From the NCBI GenBank assembly GCA_039986595.1, contig JBDWQJ010000005.1, forward strand, positions 248,001-312,000: a DNA stretch of 64,000 bases, in the 5' to 3' direction. This document shows, in pieces, positions 44,369 through 53,994 of this stretch (positions are counted from its first letter, which is position 1; each line of letters starts with the position of its first letter). Below the pieces are notes generated by a model that was given only the letters and a program-made list of their open reading frames with translations, was not told the DNA's origin and did not search any database. Position numbers and translations under genes: made by a program. This DNA is from Lentilitoribacter sp039986595 (GTDB taxonomy: Bacteria; Pseudomonadota; Alphaproteobacteria; Rhizobiales; Rhizobiaceae).

Positions 44369-47300
44369 ATGCGCATAGAACGCTGCTTTACTAAAGAAGG
44401 CAAAGACGCTTACTCCGAGATCGAATTTCGCAAAGCTACAAGTGAAATTAAGAACCCGGATGGCTCGATTGTTTTCCGCTTGGAAAACATTGATGTACCT
44501 AATCAATTCAGCCAAGTTGCAGCGGATATTTTAGCGCAGAAATATTTCCGTAAAGCCGGTGTGCCAGCAGTTCTTAAAAAAGTTGAAGAAAATGATGTGC
44601 CATCATGGCTTTGGCGTTCTGTAGCTGATGAGAAAGCGCTCGCTAAGCTACCCGAAGAAGAGCGTTATGGCCCTGAAACAGATGCACGTCAGGTATTTGA
44701 CCGTCTGTCAGGTACTTGGGCATATTGGGGCTGGAAAGGCGGTTACTTCGATAATGAAGAAGACGCCCTTAATTTCCGCAATGAACTTGCATATATGCTC
44801 GCGACGCAACGTGTTGCACCAAATTCTCCCCAATGGTTTAACACAGGCCTTCACTGGGCTTATGGCATTGATGGACCTAGCCAAGGTCACTTCTATGTTG
44901 ACCCGTTCACAGCCAAATTGGTGAAATCAAAATCATCTTATGAGCACCCACAGCCGCATGCCTGTTTTATTCAATCTGTTGAAGATGATTTGGTAAACGA
45001 AGGCGGCATTATGGACCTTTGGGTTCGTGAAGCACGTTTGTTCAAATACGGCTCAGGCACAGGTTCAAACTTCTCACACCTTCGCGGTGAAGGTGAAAGC
45101 CTATCAGGTGGTGGTAAATCATCAGGGCTCATGAGCTTCTTGCGCATTGGTGACCGCGCAGCTGGTGCAATTAAATCTGGTGGTACAACACGTCGCGCTG
45201 CGAAAATGGTTGTTGTTGATATCGATCACCCAGATATCGAGCAATATATATCTTGGAAAGTGAACGAAGAGCAAAAAGTTGCAGCCTTGGTCACAGGTTC
45301 AAAGATCGTGTCACAACACCTTGGTTTGATCATGAAGGCTTGCATTAATTGCGAAGCTGACAACGATGCGTGTTTTGATCCAAAACAGAACCCTGCCCTT
45401 AAGCGCGAAATCAAAGCTGCTAAGAAAAATCAGGTTCCAGAAAACTACGTCAAACGCGTCATCCAGTTTGCGCAACAAGGTTACACAGATATTGAGTTTA
45501 AAACCTATGACACAGATTGGGATTCAGAAGCCTATCTAACTGTTGCAGGCCAAAACTCAAATAACTCTGTCTCTATTAAAGACGACTTCTTGCGCGCTGT
45601 TGAAAGCGATGGCAACTGGGATCTTGTCGGTCGTCGCGATGGCAAAGTCACCAAAACACTTAAAGCACGTGAGCTTTGGGAATCAATTGGTTATGCCGCA
45701 TGGGCATCTGCTGATCCAGGCCTTCACTTCAACACGACAATGAATGATTGGCACACATGCCCGTCAGAAGGTCCAATCCGCGCATCTAACCCATGTTCTG
45801 AATACATGTTCTTAGATGACACAGCGTGTAACTTAGCTTCTCTTAACTTGCTTCGTTTTAAAAACGCTGAAACAGGCAATCTTGCCATTAGCGACTTTGA
45901 GCACGCCACACGTCTTTGGACGATGGTTCTTGAAATCTCTGTAATGATGGCGCAGTTCCCTTCACGCCAAATTGCAGAACTTTCATACAAATACCGCACA
46001 CTTGGTCTAGGCTTTGCCAATATTGGTGGCTTGCTAATGACAAGCGGTATTCCTTATGATTCAGATGAAGGCCGCGCAATTTGTGGTGCGATCACATCTA
46101 TTATGACCGGTGTGTCATATGCAACATCAGCGGAAATGGCCGGCGAACTTGGTCCATTCCCTGGCTACAAACCAAATTCTGACAACATGTTGCGTGTTAT
46201 CCGCAACCACCGTCTTGCAGCGCATGGCCATGCAGAAGGTTACACAGGTCTTTCCGTAAACCCAGTTCCATTGGTGCATGAAGATTGCAAAGACCAAGAC
46301 TTGATCAAACATGCAACGGCTGCTTGGGATCTTGCGCTTGAGCTTGGCGAAAAACACGGTTACCGCAATGCGCAGGCCACAGTGATTGCGCCAACAGGCA
46401 CAATTGGTCTTGTCATGGATTGCGATACAACAGGTATTGAGCCAGACTTTGCGCTTGTTAAGTTCAAAAAACTTGCAGGTGGTGGTTACTTTAAAATTAT
46501 CAACCGCGCAGTGCCAGAATCGCTTCGTACAATGGGCTATTCTGAAAGCCAAATCGCTGAGATCGAAGCCTATGCTGTTGGTCATGGGAACCTAAACCAA
46601 GCACCTGGTATCAATCCCGGTTCGCTAAAATCAAAAGGGTTCAGTGACGAGCAAGTTGCTACGATCAATGCAGGTCTTGAAAGCGCATTTGATATCAAAT
46701 TCGTCTTCAACAAATGGACACTTGGCGAAGAGTTCTGCAAAGACACACTTGGTCTAACAGATGAGCAGCTTAACGACATGTCATTTGATATGTTGGCAGC
46801 GATCGGCTTTGATAAGAAAGACATCGAAGCTGCAAACATCCACATCTGTGGTGCGATGACACTTGAAGGTGCGCCATTCCTTAAAGATGAACATCTACCA
46901 GTGTTTGATTGTGCAAATCCTTGCGGCAAAATCGGTAAGCGCTACTTGTCAGTGGATAGCCACATTCGCATGATGGCAGCGGCTCAACCGTTCATCTCAG
47001 GCGCGATTTCAAAAACCATCAACATGCCAAATGAAGCAAGCGTTGATGATTGTAAGTCAGCTTACATGCTGTCTTGGAAACTCGCATTGAAAGCCAATGC
47101 GCTTTATCGTGATGGTTCAAAACTATCTCAACCACTCAACGCATCATTGATTGCCGATGATGAAGATGATGACGCTATCGAAGCATTGGTGGAAGCACCA
47201 GCAGCTGCACAAGCGGTCAAAGTCACTGAGAAAATCGTTGAACGCATTGTTGAGCGCGTGGTTCGTGAGCAGGAAAAACTCCCTGGTCGCCGCAAAGGCT

Positions 47301-48130
47301 ACACGCAAAAAGCAAAAGTGGGCGGACACACAGTGTTCTTGCGCACGGGCGAATATGACGATGGCCGTTTGGGTGAAATCTTCCTCGATATGAACAAAGA
47401 AGGTTCAACACTTCGCGCATTGATCAACAACTTTGCCATCTCAGTCTCCCTTGGTCTTCAATATGGTGTGCCACTAGAAGAATATGTTGACGCCTTCGTC
47501 TTCACCAAGTTCGAGCCTGCAGGCATGGTTCAGGGTAATGATGCAATTAAAAACGCAACGTCTATCCTAGACTACGTCTTCCGTGAATTGGCAGTGTCAT
47601 ATCTTGATCGTCATGATCTCGCTCATGTTGACCAATCTGAATTCTCATCGACCCCAATGGGCAAGGGCATTCAGGAAGGCACAACAGAGGCTGTTTCGAA
47701 AGGTCTAACACGCGGTCATAAGCTTTCAATCATCAACCAAGAGCCACAAGGTTCTGCAGGTAATGGTCCAACAGCAAGCTCAAATGTAACAGCAATTGCA
47801 TCAGGTTCTGTTGCAACGGTTGCAGCAGCTTCCAATGCTGTCGCTGAAATGTTTGAAGAAGCGTCAGCCTTTAAGCGTGATTATTCAGAGACAGATCAAA
47901 GCTTAAAAACAGAAGCTGATGCTGAGCGCATTGCAGAAACTGCAAAAGCTGCAGCAACTGGACTATCAGCAGAAGCTGAACGCAAAAAGATCGAAGCTGA
48001 TCGTCGCGTGAAAGCAATGATGCAAGGCTATACAGGTGATATGTGCTCGGAATGCTCAAACTTCACCATGGTACGCAACGGCACTTGCCTAAAATGCGAC
48101 ACATGCGGATCAACAAGCGGCTGTAGTTAA
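44369..48130 (+). CDS. nrdJ: Adenosylcobalamin-dependent (class II) ribonucleotide reductase
   Basis: Makes deoxyribonucleotides with a B12-generated radical, with or without oxygen. 1253 residues, the long alphaproteobacterial form. Seen: the active-site region NPCSEYMFLDDTACNLASLN, substrate motif ATVIAPTGTIGLVMDCDT, PNSPQWFNTG, the long B12-binding insert, and a C-terminal zinc-ribbon-like tail with cysteines in MCSECSNFTM and KCDTCGSTSGCS that reduces the active site. A Glu/Val-rich linker (KIVERIVERVV) lies near 955. No other reductase is in the window. AAAGGAAA precedes the ATG. Confidence 0.97.
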   Translation: MRIERCFTKEGKDAYSEIEFRKATSEIKNPDGSIVFRLENIDVPNQFSQVAADILAQKYFRKAGVPAVLKKVEENDVPSWLWRSVADEKALAKLPEEERYGPETDARQVFDRLSGTWAYWGWKGGYFDNEEDALNFRNELAYMLATQRVAPNSPQWFNTGLHWAYGIDGPSQGHFYVDPFTAKLVKSKSSYEHPQPHACFIQSVEDDLVNEGGIMDLWVREARLFKYGSGTGSNFSHLRGEGESLSGGGKSSGLMSFLRIGDRAAGAIKSGGTTRRAAKMVVVDIDHPDIEQYISWKVNEEQKVAALVTGSKIVSQHLGLIMKACINCEADNDACFDPKQNPALKREIKAAKKNQVPENYVKRVIQFAQQGYTDIEFKTYDTDWDSEAYLTVAGQNSNNSVSIKDDFLRAVESDGNWDLVGRRDGKVTKTLKARELWESIGYAAWASADPGLHFNTTMNDWHTCPSEGPIRASNPCSEYMFLDDTACNLASLNLLRFKNAETGNLAISDFEHATRLWTMVLEISVMMAQFPSRQIAELSYKYRTLGLGFANIGGLLMTSGIPYDSDEGRAICGAITSIMTGVSYATSAEMAGELGPFPGYKPNSDNMLRVIRNHRLAAHGHAEGYTGLSVNPVPLVHEDCKDQDLIKHATAAWDLALELGEKHGYRNAQATVIAPTGTIGLVMDCDTTGIEPDFALVKFKKLAGGGYFKIINRAVPESLRTMGYSESQIAEIEAYAVGHGNLNQAPGINPGSLKSKGFSDEQVATINAGLESAFDIKFVFNKWTLGEEFCKDTLGLTDEQLNDMSFDMLAAIGFDKKDIEAANIHICGAMTLEGAPFLKDEHLPVFDCANPCGKIGKRYLSVDSHIRMMAAAQPFISGAISKTINMPNEASVDDCKSAYMLSWKLALKANALYRDGSKLSQPLNASLIADDEDDDAIEALVEAPAAAQAVKVTEKIVERIVERVVREQEKLPGRRKGYTQKAKVGGHTVFLRTGEYDDGRLGEIFLDMNKEGSTLRALINNFAISVSLGLQYGVPLEEYVDAFVFTKFEPAGMVQGNDAIKNATSILDYVFRELAVSYLDRHDLAHVDQSEFSSTPMGKGIQEGTTEAVSKGLTRGHKLSIINQEPQGSAGNGPTASSNVTAIASGSVATVAAASNAVAEMFEEASAFKRDYSETDQSLKTEADAERIAETAKAAATGLSAEAERKKIEADRRVKAMMQGYTGDMCSECSNFTMVRNGTCLKCDTCGSTSGCS

Positions 48131-48150
48131 GCGCTTTAAATTGACAAAAC

Positions 48151-48188
48151 AAAAGCCCCTGTGGATTGAGTTCCGCAGGGGCTTTTTT
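48151..48188. terminator. Terminator between nrdJ and the P450 gene
   Basis: 14-base arms (48151-48164 and 48173-48186, AAAAGCCCCTG...CAGGGGCTTTT, one wobble) with T and A runs on both sides. It lies between two convergent genes and can act in both directions. Confidence 0.85.
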
Positions 48189-48197
48189 GTGGAAGTG

Positions 48198-49421
48198 CTA
48201 CCGAACCAACCCAATATTCAGCGCTTCGACGCCCCTTACAGATAACCCGCGTTTATAGGCAACATGATCGTTAATCAGTGTGAAGTCTTTGAATTCGCGC
48301 AGCAGCGTTTCGAAGATCACTTTCATGTTTTGTCTGGCGATGTGATTGCCCAAGCATAGATGCGCGCCCTGCCCGAACGCCAAATGACGGTTGGGTGTGC
48401 GATCAATCTGGAACTGATCTGGGTTTTCAAACTGATTGGGATCACGGTTTGCAGCCCCATATAGTAAGCCAAATGTCGTGCCCTTGGGAAAGGTTTGATC
48501 CCTGATCGTCACGTCTTCGAGCGCATGACGGTGAAAAAACGGCAAAGGCGGTTCAAAGCGAAACATTTCTTGTATCGCTGTTGGGATTATCTCAGGTGTG
48601 CTGCGCATTTGAGATATTGCATCGGGATGTTTGAGGAGCGTATGCATGCCTGACCCTAAAACATCGATGGTCGAACCATGCCCGGCCATTAAAATGAGCA
48701 TACAGGTGGAGATAAATTCGTCCTCGGTGTAATGCCCTTCCCGCTCATCCTCGATCATCTTAGAAATCAAATCATCCTTGGGATTTTTGCTGCGTTCGTT
48801 TTTAAGATCAACCAGAAACTCAAAGAACTCACGCGTTGCGGTTTCAGCAATTTGTTTTTTTTCGTCTGAACGATCAACATCAAAAAATTGCACGACTTGT
48901 TCAGACCATAATCGAAGCTGATTTGAATATTCCTCCGGCGCACCTAGCAAATGCCCGATGACATAACCGGGCACATGCGCTGCAAAATCTTCAATAAATT
49001 CAATCTGATCGCTGTCTTCAAAGCCTGTAATTAATCGATCCACAAAGGCTTGCACCACAGGTTCTAGTGCTGCGATGGAACGTGCAGTAAAAGTGCCAAA
49101 CACTTGTTTGCGCAGGCGACGATGAACCTCCCCATCGCTATCAAGCAGGCTAAATTGCACCACACGCTCATGATATGGCATATCATGCCAATTCGCGCGG
49201 CGTTGCCGCTCCTGCGCCTCTTCTTGAGATTCAAGCCCATCAAGCGAACGCACCATATTTTGGTTCGTCGCAATCTGGCTCACGTCTTCATAGCGCGAAA
49301 GCAGATACATATCCTGTTCAGCAAAATAATACGGCTCATCCAGCGCGCGCAAAGACGCATAGATCTCATATGGATTTTCAGAAAACTCTTTTGAGAGCGG
49401 ATCAAACTTTAGCTGCGCCAT
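48198..49421 (-). CDS. Cytochrome P450
   Basis: Soluble bacterial P450 of 407 residues. Heme motif FGQGAHLCLG with the thiolate ligand C356, ExxR as EMFR at 285-288, and the substrate-region ANRDPNQFENPDQF. The I-helix reads AGHGST at 246-251, where most P450s have AGHETT: the acid (Glu/Asp) and the Thr of the oxygen-activating pair are replaced by Gly and Ser. The substrate is unknown. No ferredoxin or ferredoxin reductase is adjacent. Divergent from the MBL hydrolase gene, 101 bases away. Confidence 0.95.
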   Translation of the reverse strand: MAQLKFDPLSKEFSENPYEIYASLRALDEPYYFAEQDMYLLSRYEDVSQIATNQNMVRSLDGLESQEEAQERQRRANWHDMPYHERVVQFSLLDSDGEVHRRLRKQVFGTFTARSIAALEPVVQAFVDRLITGFEDSDQIEFIEDFAAHVPGYVIGHLLGAPEEYSNQLRLWSEQVVQFFDVDRSDEKKQIAETATREFFEFLVDLKNERSKNPKDDLISKMIEDEREGHYTEDEFISTCMLILMAGHGSTIDVLGSGMHTLLKHPDAISQMRSTPEIIPTAIQEMFRFEPPLPFFHRHALEDVTIRDQTFPKGTTFGLLYGAANRDPNQFENPDQFQIDRTPNRHLAFGQGAHLCLGNHIARQNMKVIFETLLREFKDFTLINDHVAYKRGLSVRGVEALNIGLVR

Positions 49422-49522
49422 TTATTCTGCCATTTACGGATTTCAAACAAAATACATACTGGCATAGGCATCTAAATACATCTAGATTTATCGCAAATTC
49501 GAATAACAAAAGTGAAAATACT

Positions 49523-50380
49523 ATGTCTCATGCAAGCGTCGCATTGCTAGGTGTTAAAGGCGGACCGGCAATCAAACCAGGTTCCAATATGCCCTGCTCT
49601 AACTTGGTGCAAATCGCTGGCAAAAACATCCTCATCGATGCGGGTCTTGGTGTCAGTCGCGGGATCTGCGATCAAGGTGTGGAACTTAATGAGATTGATA
49701 TGATCATCATCACGCATTTGCATTCAGATCATTATCTTGAATTAGGCCCGTTGTTTCATACTGCATGGACGGCAGGTTTGAATAAACCTATCAAAGTCAT
49801 TGGCCCGAAAGGTCTACAGGATTACTGGAACGGATTTTTGCTGTCGATGAAATTCGACATTGATCTGCGCATTGAAGATGAAGGTCGCTGCGACATCTCC
49901 CATTTGCTATCTTTTGAGGAAATCACTGAGGGTGAGATACATCAAGACGATAATCTTATGATCACCGCGATCAAAAACCTCCATCCGCCGATTGAAGAAA
50001 GCTATGCCATTCGCATTCAATCAAACCAAAAGGCAGTAACGCTGTCAGGTGATACAACCTATATGCCTGCACTTGCAGACTTTGCCAAAGGTAGTGATGT
50101 TTTGGTGCATGAAGCGTTGCTAATAAAGGGTGTTGATGCTTTGTGTAAAAGCCTTGGGGTCACCGATGGTCGCCTTAAAAATCATTTATTACAAAGCCAT
50201 ACAGATGCTGTTGATGTGGGAAAGATTGCAAGCGCAGCAAACATAAAAATCCTAGCGCTTAATCACCTTGTTCCCGGCGCAGATCCAAGCATTACTGAAC
50301 AAGATTGGATCGATGCAGTGCGACAGCACTGGCAAGGAGACTTGCATATTGGCATAGATGGGATGAAGATCGATTTTTAA
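49523..50380 (+). CDS. MBL-fold metallo-hydrolase
   Basis: Hydrolase of 285 residues in the RNase Z/ElaC-like part of the metallo-beta-lactamase superfamily. Zinc motif HLHSDH at 65-70, later ligands in LSGDTTY, VHEALL and LNHLVPG. The frame runs upstream to 49175, but that part is antisense to the P450 gene; ATG 49523 begins the family start SVALLGVKGGPAI. The true substrate is not apparent; it lacks the exosite of tRNase Z. No strong ribosome site. Confidence 0.88.
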   Translation: MSHASVALLGVKGGPAIKPGSNMPCSNLVQIAGKNILIDAGLGVSRGICDQGVELNEIDMIIITHLHSDHYLELGPLFHTAWTAGLNKPIKVIGPKGLQDYWNGFLLSMKFDIDLRIEDEGRCDISHLLSFEEITEGEIHQDDNLMITAIKNLHPPIEESYAIRIQSNQKAVTLSGDTTYMPALADFAKGSDVLVHEALLIKGVDALCKSLGVTDGRLKNHLLQSHTDAVDVGKIASAANIKILALNHLVPGADPSITEQDWIDAVRQHWQGDLHIGIDGMKIDF

Positions 50381-50425
50381 ACGCGCGTAATTACCAACTA
50401 AATCTATGAATAATTGGAAATAACC

Positions 50426-51166
50426 ATGAGCAATATTGCACTGGGTGAAGCACAAACACCGCAAGATACCCGCATCTATGCCATTGGTGATGTGCACGGC
50501 TATCTTGATCTACTGTTTAAAATCCATGATTTAATCTCAGATGACCTGGCAAAGAACCCAGTAAAACATCATAAAATTATTCATCTAGGTGATTATATTG
50601 ACCGTGGACCAAATTCCAAAGGCTGCATTCAATATCTCATCAATTTGATGGCCAGCAATGAACATGTCTCATGCCTTAAGGGCAATCATGAAGAAAAGCT
50701 GATCCGCTTTCTAGATGATCCGATCGCCACAGCATATTCGTTTTTAACATACGGCGGGGCGGAATGCGCGCTTTCTTATGGTGTGCAACCAGTGCACCTG
50801 TCTGTGAGCGATGAAGAAATGCTCGCCTTCCGCGACGCGCTTTTACAATCCGTGCCACGCTCGCATATTGAGTTCATTGGCGAATTGCTATTCAGCCAAA
50901 TAGAAGGTGACTATTTGTTTGCCCATGCGGGTGTGAGACCCGGCATTGCTATGGATGAGCAATCTAACCATGATCTGATGAGTATTCGTAATGATTTCAT
51001 TTCCTATGGTGGGCTTTTTGAAAAAGTGATTGTGCATGGCCATACCCCGCATCATCCGATTGAAATCAAACAAAACCGCATCAATGCCGATACGATGGCA
51101 TATGAAACACAAGAGCTAACGGCTATTGTACTCGAAGGCACTCAATACCGAATATTAGCGACATGA
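50426..51166 (+). CDS. PPP-type serine/threonine protein phosphatase or diadenosine tetraphosphatase-like
   Basis: Metallophosphoesterase of 246 residues with all PPP motifs: GDVHG at 21-25, GDYIDRG at 55-61, GNHEE at 86-90, HAGVRPG and VHGHTPH. This matches the small bacterial PrpA/PrpE type that acts on phosphoproteins, with some overlap with ApaH. ATG 50426 has GGAAA ahead. Its stop overlaps the next start (ATGA at 51163-51166), so the two are coupled. Confidence 0.9.
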   Translation: MSNIALGEAQTPQDTRIYAIGDVHGYLDLLFKIHDLISDDLAKNPVKHHKIIHLGDYIDRGPNSKGCIQYLINLMASNEHVSCLKGNHEEKLIRFLDDPIATAYSFLTYGGAECALSYGVQPVHLSVSDEEMLAFRDALLQSVPRSHIEFIGELLFSQIEGDYLFAHAGVRPGIAMDEQSNHDLMSIRNDFISYGGLFEKVIVHGHTPHHPIEIKQNRINADTMAYETQELTAIVLEGTQYRILAT

Positions 51167-51690
51167 AATTAGCTGTTTACACCTTCGGCATCTTCAAAGA
51201 ACCAGCTGATCATCCATTAAACGACAGCTTTAGCGCCTATAATGATCCCATTTTTGAGCATGCCGATGAATTTCCAGGGTTTATCACAAGATCAGGCTAT
51301 GCGAGCGATCCCGGCCCTTCCCCATGGGGGGATGAGATATATCCGCGATTTTATAAAGAAAAAGGCGATGGCTGGTGTCCAGCGACTTTATCGCTATGGG
51401 AAGATTTGGAAAGCTTGTTCCACTTCACCTATTACGGCTTGCACGCAAAAGCATATAAACGCGGCCATGAATGGTTTTTAGATGGTTACTGGCCACCTTT
51501 TGCACTTTGGTGGATCAAGGATGATAAAATGCCTATTTGGAAAGACGGTGCAAAACGATTGGAATACCTGCACGATAATGGTTCAACGCCGTTTGCATTT
51601 AATCTTAAGCAGCCATTTAATAAGAGTAATCAGCTGACAAAACTCGACAAGACGCGCGTTAAAGAACTGCGGAAAGCTGTATCAAACTAA
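51163..51690 (+). CDS. DUF3291 domain protein
   Basis: Protein of 175 residues, function unknown. LAVYTFGIFKEPADHP, SGYASDPGPSPWGDEIYPRF, LSLWEDLESLFHFTYYGLHA and WPPFALWW are typical of DUF3291, a dimeric alpha/beta-barrel-like (ABM-like) fold in which a role in small-molecule chemistry is suspected. Coupled to the phosphatase by a four-base overlap; convergent with sufA. Confidence 0.87.
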   Translation: MKLAVYTFGIFKEPADHPLNDSFSAYNDPIFEHADEFPGFITRSGYASDPGPSPWGDEIYPRFYKEKGDGWCPATLSLWEDLESLFHFTYYGLHAKAYKRGHEWFLDGYWPPFALWWIKDDKMPIWKDGAKRLEYLHDNGSTPFAFNLKQPFNKSNQLTKLDKTRVKELRKAVSN

Positions 51691-51699
51691 ATGTTTTGA

Positions 51700-52092
51700 T
51701 TATTCAGCGCGGATAACCGGTTCACCTTTTTCGGCCAACGCGGCCAAATCAGCAGGCTTTAGCTCGACAGATTCGCCACAACCACATGCAGATGTCTGGT
51801 TAGGATTATTGAATACAAATCCTGAGCGAAGCGTCGTCACTTCAAAGTCCATCTCGGTGCCGAGCAAGAACAATGTCGCTTCAGGTGCAACGAAGACTTT
51901 AACGCCACCGCTTTCAACCATATCGTCTTTCGAGTTGACCTCGACCGCTAAATCGACGGTGTATTCCATCCCCGCGCAGCCACCTTTTTTAATGCCGACA
52001 CGGATGCCTTCAGGATTTTGATCCGAAGCTGAAACAATTTCTTTGATGCGCTCAACGGCAGCATCGGTAAGTTTGACGACTTCAAAGCCCAT
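51700..52092 (-). CDS. sufA: A-type Fe-S carrier protein
   Basis: Carries Fe-S clusters from the SufBCD scaffold to targets. 130 residues from ATG 52092, six bases behind GGAG; a TTG further up is too near the ribosome site. Conserved cysteines C39 (KKGGCAGMEY) and C103/C105 (SACGCGES). Separated by 246 bases from sufT, so it may have its own promoter. Confidence 0.93.
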   Translation of the reverse strand: MGFEVVKLTDAAVERIKEIVSASDQNPEGIRVGIKKGGCAGMEYTVDLAVEVNSKDDMVESGGVKVFVAPEATLFLLGTEMDFEVTTLRSGFVFNNPNQTSACGCGESVELKPADLAALAEKGEPVIRAE

Positions 52093-52104
52093 CATATTCT
52101 CCAA

Positions 52105-52338
52105 AATAATCGGGTTAAAGGCCCGATATTCATCTGTGGGATAATGTAATCACTGATACCTTAACAAACAAGCCTATAAGATGGAAATGAATGTCCCAAC
52201 TTAATTAAACGTGGGTTTAAAAATCTAAGTATCAGCAACGCGACGATAATTTCATCTCAGACAAGGCGCGAGGTGCGAAGGAGTACGTCCGATACTTTGA
52301 GCAACTCACAACACAGTCTGGGGTAAAAGAATCAAGCG
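52105..52338. other. Intergenic region between sufT and sufA with an inverted repeat
   Basis: AAGTATC (52222-52228) and GATACTT (52291-52297) are inverted 7-base arms around about 60 GC-rich bases that include CAAGGCGCGAGGTGCGAAGG. The shape resembles a small interspersed palindromic element, but I found no second copy in the window. No terminator with a T run is present. Confidence 0.3.
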
Positions 52339-52749
52339 TTAATACCAACCTACGGCGATTTGCGCTTCTTCTGACATGCGATCAGGTGTCCAAGGTGGAT
52401 CAAACGTCATTGAAACCTCAACACCGGACACGCCTTCAACAGCACTCACGGCGTTTTCAACCCAACCCGGCATTTCACCAGCAACAGGACAACCAGGCGC
52501 CGTTAGTGTCATTTCGATTTTGACCATGCGATCATCTTCGATATCAACACGATATATCAGACCAATCTCATAAATATCAGACGGTATTTCAGGATCATAT
52601 ACGGTTTTAAGCGCCGCGACGATATCATCCGTCAAACGCGCAAGTTCTTCTTGAGAGATTTCAGTTGCCGTGAATGTACGATCTATTTCATTTGGGCCAG
52701 CTTCGGTGTTCTCACCAGCACCCTCAGGCGTTTGATCTTCATTGCTCAT
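52339..52749 (-). CDS. sufT: SufT-like Fe-S assembly protein (DUF59/MIP18 family)
   Basis: Protein of 136 residues. DUF59 core: DIVAALKTVYDPEIPSDIYE, GLIYRVDIEDDR, MTLTAPGCPVAGEMPGW with the conserved Cys, and VSMTFDPPWTPDRMSEEAQI. In suf operons this family takes part in cluster maturation. ATG 52749 lies five bases behind GGAG. Acidic N-terminal tail of about 35 residues is specific to alphaproteobacterial members. 13 bases behind sufS. Confidence 0.92.
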   Translation of the reverse strand: MSNEDQTPEGAGENTEAGPNEIDRTFTATEISQEELARLTDDIVAALKTVYDPEIPSDIYEIGLIYRVDIEDDRMVKIEMTLTAPGCPVAGEMPGWVENAVSAVEGVSGVEVSMTFDPPWTPDRMSEEAQIAVGWY

Positions 52750-52761
52750 AATAAGCTCCAA

Positions 52762-53994
52762 TTATTCAAAAAATGCTCGCGCTTTGTCCAGCGCGGTCAC
52801 CAATGCATCAACCTCAGCACGCGTATTATACATACCAAATGAGGCACGACATGTGGATGTAACACCAAAACGGTTCAACAGCGGTTGCGCACAATGGGTC
52901 CCTGCACGAACGGCAACGCCAGAACGATCAATCACCATGGAAATATCATGAGCATGTACGCCCTTAATTTCAAACGAAACGATAGCGCCTTTTCCCGGTG
53001 CATTGCCCAAAATGCGTAGAGAATTAATCCCGCTCATTTGGCTATGTGCATAGGCAACAAGATCTGCTTCATGGGCTGCGATTTTATCACGGCCAATCTT
53101 ATCCATGTAATCAAGTGCAGCACCCAATCCAATCGCCTGTGCGATCGGCGGAGTACCCGCTTCAAAACGGTGTGGCGGATCATTATAAGTGACATCATCT
53201 TCAGTCACATCCAAGATCATCTCACCACCACCCATAAATGGGCGCATAGCGCTCAAACGATCTTTTTTGCCATAAAGAATACCAATACCAGATGGGCCAT
53301 AAAGCTTGTGCCCGGTCATGACGAACCAATCACAATCTAAATCCTGCACATCAATTGGCATATGCACCGCACTTTGCGAACCATCAACCAGCACCGGAAT
53401 GCCGCGTTCTTTAGCAATCTGGCAAATCTCTTTAATCGGAACCACAGTCCCAAACGCGTTTGACATTTGCGTGATGGCAATCATCTTGGTTTTATCGGTG
53501 ATGCAAGCCTTAAAATCATCCAGATGAAAAGCACCCTCCTCATCCACAGGCGCCCAAACAACCTTGGCGCCATTGCGCTCGCGCACAAAATGCCACGGGA
53601 CGATATTTGAGTGATGCTCCATAATCGAGATAAGGATCTCATCACCTTCGCCAAGCTCCATCAAACCATGGCCATAGGCCACCGTGTTGATCGCTTCAGT
53701 CGATGATTTCGTGAAGACGATATTATCAACAGATGGCGCATTTAAGAAGCTACGCACTTTTTCGCGCGCACCTTCATAAGCATCCGTTGCAGCATTTGAC
53801 ATATAATGCAATCCACGATGCACATTCGCATATTCATTTTCATAAACATGCGTAATTGCATCAATTACCGCTTTTGGCTTTTGAGCTGACGCACCATTGT
53901 CTAGATAAACCAGTGGCTTACCGTAAACTTCTTTCGACAGGATAGGAAAATCCCGCCGAATAGCATCAACATCATAGCCTTCGATATTAGCCAT
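52762..53994 (-). CDS. sufS: Cysteine desulfurase SufS
   Basis: PLP enzyme that takes sulfur from cysteine for Fe-S assembly. 410 residues from ATG 53994. PLP lysine K230 in MTGHKLYGPSG and catalytic Cys C368 in RAGTHCAQPL, the group II pattern. Its start overlaps the end of sufD by eight bases. SufE is not next to it; its partner must be elsewhere. Confidence 0.96.
   Translation of the reverse strand: MANIEGYDVDAIRRDFPILSKEVYGKPLVYLDNGASAQKPKAVIDAITHVYENEYANVHRGLHYMSNAATDAYEGAREKVRSFLNAPSVDNIVFTKSSTEAINTVAYGHGLMELGEGDEILISIMEHHSNIVPWHFVRERNGAKVVWAPVDEEGAFHLDDFKACITDKTKMIAITQMSNAFGTVVPIKEICQIAKERGIPVLVDGSQSAVHMPIDVQDLDCDWFVMTGHKLYGPSGIGILYGKKDRLSAMRPFMGGGEMILDVTEDDVTYNDPPHRFEAGTPPIAQAIGLGAALDYMDKIGRDKIAAHEADLVAYAHSQMSGINSLRILGNAPGKGAIVSFEIKGVHAHDISMVIDRSGVAVRAGTHCAQPLLNRFGVTSTCRASFGMYNTRAEVDALVTALDKARAFFE

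Noticed and set aside
49175..49522. N-terminal extension of the MBL hydrolase
   Set aside because: This part is antisense to the P450 gene, resembles no known domain, and the family start is at 49523.
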